Source of the DNA: Balamuthia mandrillaris
Lineage: Eukaryota > Discosea > Longamoebia > Balamuthiidae
DNA: 64,000 bases
Direction of reading: 5' to 3'
Assembly: GCA_031835245.1 (NCBI GenBank)
Contig: JAVKOQ010000187.1
Coordinates: 39,836-103,835, forward strand
Shown here: in pieces, positions 58,694 through 64,000 of the stretch
How positions within the stretch are numbered: position 1 is the first letter of the stretch
How the letters are laid out: each line of letters begins with the position of its first letter
Notes under the pieces: generated by a model
Told to the model about the DNA's origin: nothing
Seen by the model: the letters and a program-made list of their open reading frames with translations, nothing else
The model's database searches: none
Made by a program: the position numbers and the translations under genes

Positions 58694-59055
58694 GCTCCTT
58701 TGTTCTTCCCTTCTCCTGCTTGCTGTGTCACAGTTTATTAATAATAACAAACTCTTCTTTTGCAGAGAAGAACAAAGGCTGTTCTCACATGCACTGCACC
58801 AACTGCAACATGTACTTTTGTTGGCGTTGCGGGGCGGACCTAACCACCGGCCAAGCGCACTGCCTCAAGTACAAAGCAGGCGGCATCGCCTTGGGTGCCG
58901 TGTTGGCACCTCCCGTTTTCGTGTTGCTGTTGCCGGCGATAGTCATCGTGGGACCTCCGGCCGGTCTTTTGGTGGGCAGCATGTTTCTTTATGATAAACA
59001 GAAGAGAAACGCTTACAACAGAAAGGTGAGAAGAAGAGCGACACGCGGCACCTGA
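57150..59055 (+). CDS. RBR-type E3 ubiquitin ligase with RanBP2 zinc finger and C-terminal membrane segment
   Basis: Starts MSSPAGAIAVTAQ. The first 150 residues are Lys/Glu-rich, with a UIM-like stretch VEALDVALRESLISALRAS. A RanBP2-type finger follows: WVCPSCTYINQPAFLACEMC. RING1 is FSCPVCMEDYDYE, LPVCGHEYCDQCL and CCPDPTCNTSI. The IBR has WCPKPGCDTYKH, IKCTTCSTEFCYQCNEAH. RING2 is NCPHCRVSIEKNKGCSHMHC with catalytic Cys in KGCSHM, then NMYFCWRCGADL. A hydrophobic stretch GAVLAPPVFVLLLPAIVIVG near the C-terminus is a likely membrane anchor. RBR ligases take ubiquitin onto the RING2 Cys before passing it on. RANBP2 finger plus RBR recalls HOIL-1/HOIP, while the membrane end recalls RNF19/RNF144; it is neither exactly. 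Confidence 0.9.
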
Positions 59056-59108
59056 GCTTGTTGGAATGCAGGCAAACATATAGTCTTGTACATAAGTGGC
59101 ACAATGGC

Positions 59109-59224
59109 TTTCAAACAAGCAAAAGAAGAAGAAGAACAAGAAGAAGAAGAAGAAGAACAAGAAGAAGAAGAAGAACAAGAAGAACAAGAAGAAGAAGAAC
59201 AAGAAGCAGAAGAAGCAGAAGAAG
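59109..59224 (+). repeat. GAA/GAACAA array downstream of RBR gene
   Basis: A purine array between the convergent RBR and Fip1 genes, probably within a 3' untranslated region. The short Glu/Gln-rich frame across it is not called. Confidence 0.85.
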
Positions 59225-59297
59225 ATGTAAATAAGCAGTTAAACATACAAAGCTTGTCTTTAAAAATTTCTTTATAGTTTTTCTTCCTTACAACAGT

Positions 59298-61891
59298 TTA
59301 CCTTCGTCCTCTCTTTCGAGCATCCTCTTCTTTCTTTGAAGATGACGAAGATGAAGATGAAGATGAAGATGAGGAGGAGGAGGAGGAAGGTGGGGCACGT
59401 TCTCTGCTCCGCTTTCGGCTGGTTCTCTCTTTAGAAGGTGGTCTTTCAGAGGATCTTCCCCCTCTTTCTCTCTCTCGTTCTCGTTCCGCTCTTTCTCTAT
59501 CTCTGCTTTCTCTATCTCTCTCCATTCTTTCTCTGTCCCTATCTCTCTCTCGTTCTCTTTCTCTGTCTCTATCCCTGCTCCCTCTTCCCTCTCTTTCCCT
59601 TTCCCTTTCTCGTTCCCTTTCTCTATCTCTGCTTTCTCTTTCTTCTCTTTCTCTTCCGCGACTCGAGCTTCTTTTCGATTCTCGTTCTCTGCGTGACGGT
59701 TCCTCTCCTGGATGGTGACGATCACGATGGTCTCGGCCTCTGCCTCTTTCTCTATCTCCCACTTCCCATTCATCCCTTCCACCCCCTTCACGAGGCGGTG
59801 ATCTCATCCCTCCTATTTTGTGTTATACACCAATTAAATCAAGAATAGAGAGCAAGGAAGAAAGAGTTGAAAGAGAAGAAAAAAAAAAGACAGAAGACAT
59901 ACTCTCATCAGGACGTGAACGTGGCGAACGGCTAGGAGAAGGTCCATCTCTGCCACTCCTGTAAGGACCTTCGCTGCCACGACCTCTTCCAGAGGGAGGT
60001 GCATAGCCGCTAGGAGGGAAGTGGCTGACGGGAGGTGTAGGACCGTAAGGTCCTCCTGGCGGGAAGTTGCGTGGCGGACCTCCAAATGGTGGTCCTCCTC
60101 TTCCTCCCGGTGGTCCATATGGCGCTCCTCCTGGCTGTTGTACCAAACAATGTCACAAAGTTAAGTCATAAGAAACTACGAAAAAAAAAAACAAAGAGGA
60201 AACAAAGAAGTCATGCATAGTTGGGCCTTGGGCGTATTTACAAGTGAGAGTGAGAGGAGAGAGAAGCAGAGATGCACATACTTTGCCAGAATTAAAGAAG
60301 GGACGACCTTGCATAGCGCCTGGTGGCATCCCGTGTGGCCCGCCTGGACCATATGGCATTCCTTGTTAAAGTGATGTTAGCTTAAGAACTAGACGAACAA
60401 TAAAATGTCAGTAAAAGTACCCATAGCATCAAAAGGTGGCATTCCATGCGGCATTCCGTGAGGGCCATGACGAGGACTGTCCTCATCGCCATCTTCCTGT
60501 TCTTCTCCATCGTTACCACCAGTAAGCACTTGCACCACCGATTCATCAGCACGTCTGTATCGATGTCGTTGATCGAGTGCTTTTCTAGATCCTTGTCCTC
60601 CTGTTGGCGAGTTTCTTCCGTCCACTTTGGTTTGCAACGTAGAAAAAAAAAAAAAGGATGAGAGATAGAATTTAAGGAAAGAAAGAACTCACGTAAAGAA
60701 GAGACATGAAAGAGCAGAAAGTTAAACAAAACAAAACAACAAACAGAAAAAAAAAAGACTGGAAAAAGCGGGAAAGACTAACGGGTAGGTATAGCGTTTT
60801 GGTCGGCTGCGAGGGCCAACAGTTCAGCAGGTAAGTCGCTGTTAAATTCGTTCTTTCTGCCTTCCCAAACAGCGATCTCTCCCTGCATCGAAGACTCCAA
60901 CCGCATCTGCATTTGCTTCTGGCAATATGCTCGCCATGAATCTTCGTTGAAGCCATAGTTGAAATAGTCTGAAATATCCACTCCTATTATATTTTTTTGT
61001 ATGGATTTGAACAGTTAAGAACAGAACTGCAACTGGAAAACGAAAGCAAGAAACAAACCTGGTTTGCGCCAAGGCTTGTCCTCAAGGCCATCTATATCAA
61101 TTTCAAAGGCGGTTTTCTTGGGTCCCATACGCCCTCTTCCTTGTTGCCTATCCCCTCCTGCTCCCATCGCCGACTTTGTCCACGTCATGTTCACGCGAGC
61201 CATCCCTGCGCTTGCGCCTGCTGCTCCTGCGCTTGTTGTTGTTCCTCCCGAAGAAAGGGACAATGCCGAGCGTGACGATGGTGCGCCGGCAGCGCCTCCG
61301 CGGTGAGCGGCAGCGGCTGGAGAGGTGGAGTTGTTTTGAAGCCGTTCGTCGTCGAGAATGATGTTGGGGAGGTCCTCGTCCTCATCTTCGTAGAGGTCCT
61401 CGTCATCTTCGTCTCCTTCATCTTCGTTGTCGCTTCCTTCTGAGCCTTGTTGCTGTTGCGGTGGCTCTTCTCCATCGGGAAGTTGTGCTTCTCTGTCTTG
61501 TTCACCGTTTCTGCAGACATGAGCAAGAGCAAGCAAAAGAGAGAGAGAGAGAGAGAGAGAACGGAGAGTGAGTGAAAGAAACAAAGAGGCAACGACTACA
61601 GAGAGGAAGAGAGAAAGGAAAAAGCGTACCCTTCGGTATCACCATAAATTTGGTTGTAGTCTTCTTCCTCGCCCGTACCTGCGGTTCCTTGCTCTGTTTG
61701 CGGTCAGTTGGCTCTGCCCCTACCCACCGTGATAGCGGAGACAAACAAGCTTACTACATACCTTGTTGCTGCGGTAGGCTCTGTTGTTGCTGAGCGCGGT
61801 TCGCATCGGCTCCTCCGTACAAGAACGACAGATCTTCGTCCTCCTCCTCTTCCGCCTCCTCCTGTTTACGCCGTGATTCGCTCTCTGTCAT
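59298..61891 (-). CDS. FIP1: Pre-mRNA 3' end processing factor Fip1
   Basis: Starts [20 protein letters not shown] followed by LSFLYGG. The acidic N-terminal half carries [18 protein letters not shown]. The Fip1 motif is [20 protein letters not shown] and [16 protein letters not shown], nearly identical to human FIP1L1. A Pro/Gly/Met-rich middle ([15 protein letters not shown]) and a long Arg/Glu/Asp-Arg mixed-charge C-terminus ([11 protein letters not shown]) follow, ending in a Ser run and KRGRR. Fip1 is a CPSF subunit that recruits poly(A) polymerase and binds U-rich RNA through its Arg-rich end. Domain order equals the long animal form. Five or six introns. Confidence 0.95.
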
Positions 61892-62253
61892 TATTTTTTT
61901 TTGAAGTTCAGCGTCTCCCTCTCTTCAACTGTGAACGGTTCGTTACAACAAAAAACAAAAAAAAAAAGAGGGAGAACAAGAGAGGACGAAAGATTCAGAG
62001 ACTCTCATCCACACTCTCTCTTTCTCTCTTTCTTTCTCTTTTTTTTTCTTTGGGGCAAATATGACCCCTCAATCATTTTCGTGTCGTCCTGCAAATATCA
62101 TGTCGACAGAATGAGAATCTCAAGTGCACAAAAGGACCAGCTTTTGGCCTCCTTTTGAGGTTTTTAGCTGAACAAAAAACGTAGCACGGCTGGTGGGAAG
62201 CAAATGAGAAAGAGAGTAGCGGCGCCGCAGCAGCTGAGGAGAAGGGAGACGAG
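61892..62253. promoter_or_regulatory. Divergent promoter, Fip1 / phosphatase-like gene
   Basis: A 362-base region between divergent starts, with TGTCGACA at 62100-62107 roughly midway and T/CT runs beside it. Confidence 0.45.
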
Positions 62254-63609
62254 ATGGAAGGACGGAAGCAGCCACCGCCGCCGTTTCATCGAAAGCTAGG
62301 GGTGCTGTTGTGTGCCACCAAAGAGGCCACAAAGACCGCTCTCGAGGCCGCACTGCACGAGCTCTTCGTCCCCATTGCAGCCTCTCTTTTGCTTTCTTCT
62401 TGTTCTTCTTGTTCTTCTTCTTCTTCTTCTTCTTCTTCTTCTTCTTCTTCCAAAGCTACTTTGGAAGCGGAGTTGGTGGCAGAGTACGCAGCCTCGCGTA
62501 TGCAGCTCGACGGACCCTCCCCGAGACCCGATTTCGCGGTGGTCGTGGTGGCAGACGCCGAGATAGAGGTCAGCCCTCGCCTCCACAGAGAAGCCGACAA
62601 GCTTGACCTCACTCTCATCCTGCGGCATCCGCATCACCCAGCGCCAGCGTCACACACCCCGCAAGAAGACAAGACAAAACAAGAAGAAGGCGAAGAGAGC
62701 ATCCATCAACTGGCTGAACGCGTTTACTCCTCCATACTGTCCTACAAGGAGGACAAAAGCAGGAAGAACCCCAGCAAGAAAAACAAGAAGCAAACCCTGC
62801 AACAACGGCAGCAGCAACGAAGAGACCGACTGGCCAAACAGAAACAACAGTCCAGCGACAAAGAAGCCAAAGGGGGAGGAGGAGGGCGAGAGGAAGAAAA
62901 AAACCCTTATCAATTCGTGCCGGTTGGCACCGGAAAGATCGCCCTGAAAGGAAGGCCTAGGTTGGGGGACGAGATCCCATGCATGCCGCATTGGGGCATC
63001 ACCCATGTGGTCACCCTGCAGGGCTCTCACGAGAGGGCCGATGAGGTGCGAAACGCGGTGGAGAAGGCCGGCATGGGGAGCCTGTGGGTGGATGTGGCCA
63101 GTGCCAAGTACGTGCTCATGCAACAGGGTCCCTCGGTCTCGAAGATGGTGGAGGCGTTGCGGCAAGCCTTTGAGTTGTTAAATTCTCCTTCAAGGGCTGT
63201 GAAGAAGGAGGGTAGAGGAGAAGAGGGAGGAGAGAGAGGAGTTGGACTGTTGATTCATTGTGCGGCAGGTTTGCATCGGACGGGCACTTTTGCTTATTGC
63301 TTATTGAGGATGGGAGGTAACGTGCAATAATCTCCCCTTTCTTCTGCTCTTCTTTTTTGCTCTGTTCTTTACTTCCTTGCTCCTTCCTTTCTCCTTTACA
63401 ATGAAGCTGACATCAAAGCACAACAACAACCAAAAACAAACACAGGATATACTGAGAAGCAGGCACGAATGGCGATATGTGTTCTTCGCAAAGAAACCAG
63501 CGATGGGGTCGGTCCCCAACGCTTGGACCTCGCGGAGAGGGTCCTCCTCCCGAAAGCGCTGGGCCACAGCGTTACACCCTCCTCCTCTCCTCTCGTCGCC
63601 TCCACTTGA
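62254..63609 (+). CDS. Cys-based tyrosine/dual-specificity phosphatase-like protein
   Basis: Starts MEGRKQPPPPFHRKLGVLLC. A long Ser run encoded by TTC repeats interrupts the N-terminal domain near residue 50-65. A Lys/Gln-rich linker leads to NPYQFVPVGTGKIALKGRP, RLGDEIPCMPHWGITHVVTL and LWVDVASAKYVLM, then the signature HCAAGLHRTG (Cys-x5-Arg). The intron 63317-63445 follows LRMGG and joins to YTEKQARMAICVLRK; the stop is at 63607. The CX5R loop forms a phosphocysteine intermediate. A general-acid Asp candidate is the VDVAS Asp. The substrate is unknown. The poly-Ser stretch looks like a coding microsatellite. Confidence 0.82.
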
Positions 63610-63764
63610 TGTTTGATTTTCTATTGGTGATTTGATTTCAAGATCACTAATCATCATAAATTTATCCTTATTTAGTAGATATGTATGATTTTCTATTGGT
63701 TGCATTCTCGATCGACCGACCGTTCACAGAATTAAATAGAACAAAAAAGAAAGAGAAAACCAAA

Positions 63765-64000
63765 ATGGAGGTAGCGCAGATGGCTGCAAGAGCGGAGGAA
63801 GAGGAGGTGGTAGAAGTCGAAAATGTGCAAGTGGAAGACATGTTGGTCACGCATCCCAAAAACTTTGAGTCTCTTCTTCTGTATTCTGCTCCTGACAAAG
63901 AAGCCGACGGTAATATTCCTTCTCTTTTCTCTTCGTTTTTTTTTTGTGTTCACTTTTTTTTGTTTCAAACAAGACGCGCCCATACAACGAGAAGAGGTTC
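63765..64000 (+). CDS. Unknown protein, 5' end (truncated by window edge)
   Basis: Exon 1 encodes MEVAQMAARAEEEEVVEVEN and continues VQVEDMLVTHPKNFESLLLY up to KEAD, then a GT donor after GCCGACG. An acceptor AACAAG at about 63974 keeps the frame and adds DAPIQREEV before the edge. Acidic, with no recognised family in what is visible. Confidence 0.55.
   Translation, partial: MEVAQMAARAEEEEVVEVENVQVEDMLVTHPKNFESLLLYSAPDKEADGNIPSLFSSFFFCVHFFLFQTRRAHTTRRG

Noticed and set aside
59086-59277. Glu/Gln-rich 63-codon frame downstream of the RBR gene
   Set aside because: Translation of a GAA microsatellite in a probable 3' untranslated region.

Overview
The window is a gene-dense, intron-rich piece of a eukaryotic nuclear genome that uses the standard code. 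It holds about 27 protein-coding genes, one tRNA-Gly gene and only short intergenic gaps. Many introns are filled with (CT)n or related pyrimidine repeats on the sense strand. The gene set combines a WASH-complex subunit, STRIP, a Spt7-type SAGA subunit, an augmin HAUS8/QWRF-like protein, a PBC-class homeodomain protein and a kelch-ectodomain membrane protein. That mix points to a free-living amoebozoan, and my guess is a centramoebid related to Acanthamoeba or Balamuthia. The organism is an inference from gene content and intron style; no marker gene settles it.

Layout. 1-10 kb: a truncated charged protein (minus), tRNA-Gly(UCC), an Spt7-like bromodomain/histone-fold protein (plus), and a large BAH-RS-S1-Plus3 protein (minus). 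10-17 kb: exosome cap subunit Rrp40, a tandem calponin-homology plus acyl-CoA synthetase fusion (minus), and an unknown Cys-pair protein (minus). 17-27 kb: WDR11 and the AP-1 gamma adaptin, both plus. 27-36 kb: a divergent PP2C-type phosphatase, histone H2A.Z, a phytanoyl-CoA dioxygenase-like enzyme, the SUMO ligase Nse2, an augmin HAUS8-like protein and ribosomal protein eL21. 36-42 kb: a small unknown protein, a PBC/TALE homeodomain protein, a kelch type I membrane protein and a Pho80-like cyclin. 42-53 kb: STRIP, a dCTP deaminase-like enzyme, V-ATPase subunit B, WASHC3 and an intronless PIN/asteroid-like protein with an RGG tail. 53-64 kb: CSN2, an RBR ubiquitin ligase, the polyadenylation factor Fip1, a tyrosine-phosphatase-like protein and the first exon of an unknown gene at the right edge.

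Most genes are ordinary housekeeping genes: chromatin (Spt7, H2A.Z, Nse2, BAH/Plus3), RNA 3' processing and decay (Fip1, Rrp40), endosome and lysosome traffic (AP1G, WDR11, WASHC3, V-ATPase B), and signalling (STRIP, phosphatases, cyclin). They are not an operon or an obvious functional cluster. The less expected items are the CH-CH-acyl-CoA synthetase fusion, the BAH-S1-Plus3 architecture, a PBC-class homeodomain protein outside animals, a dCTP deaminase in a spliced eukaryotic gene, and the intronless PIN protein. Several intergenic regions also carry palindromes or hairpins and recurring short promoter motifs.

No transposon, virus-derived element, CRISPR array or rRNA gene was recognised. 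Gene boundaries come from reading conserved protein segments and GT-AG junctions by eye, so small exons may be missed.
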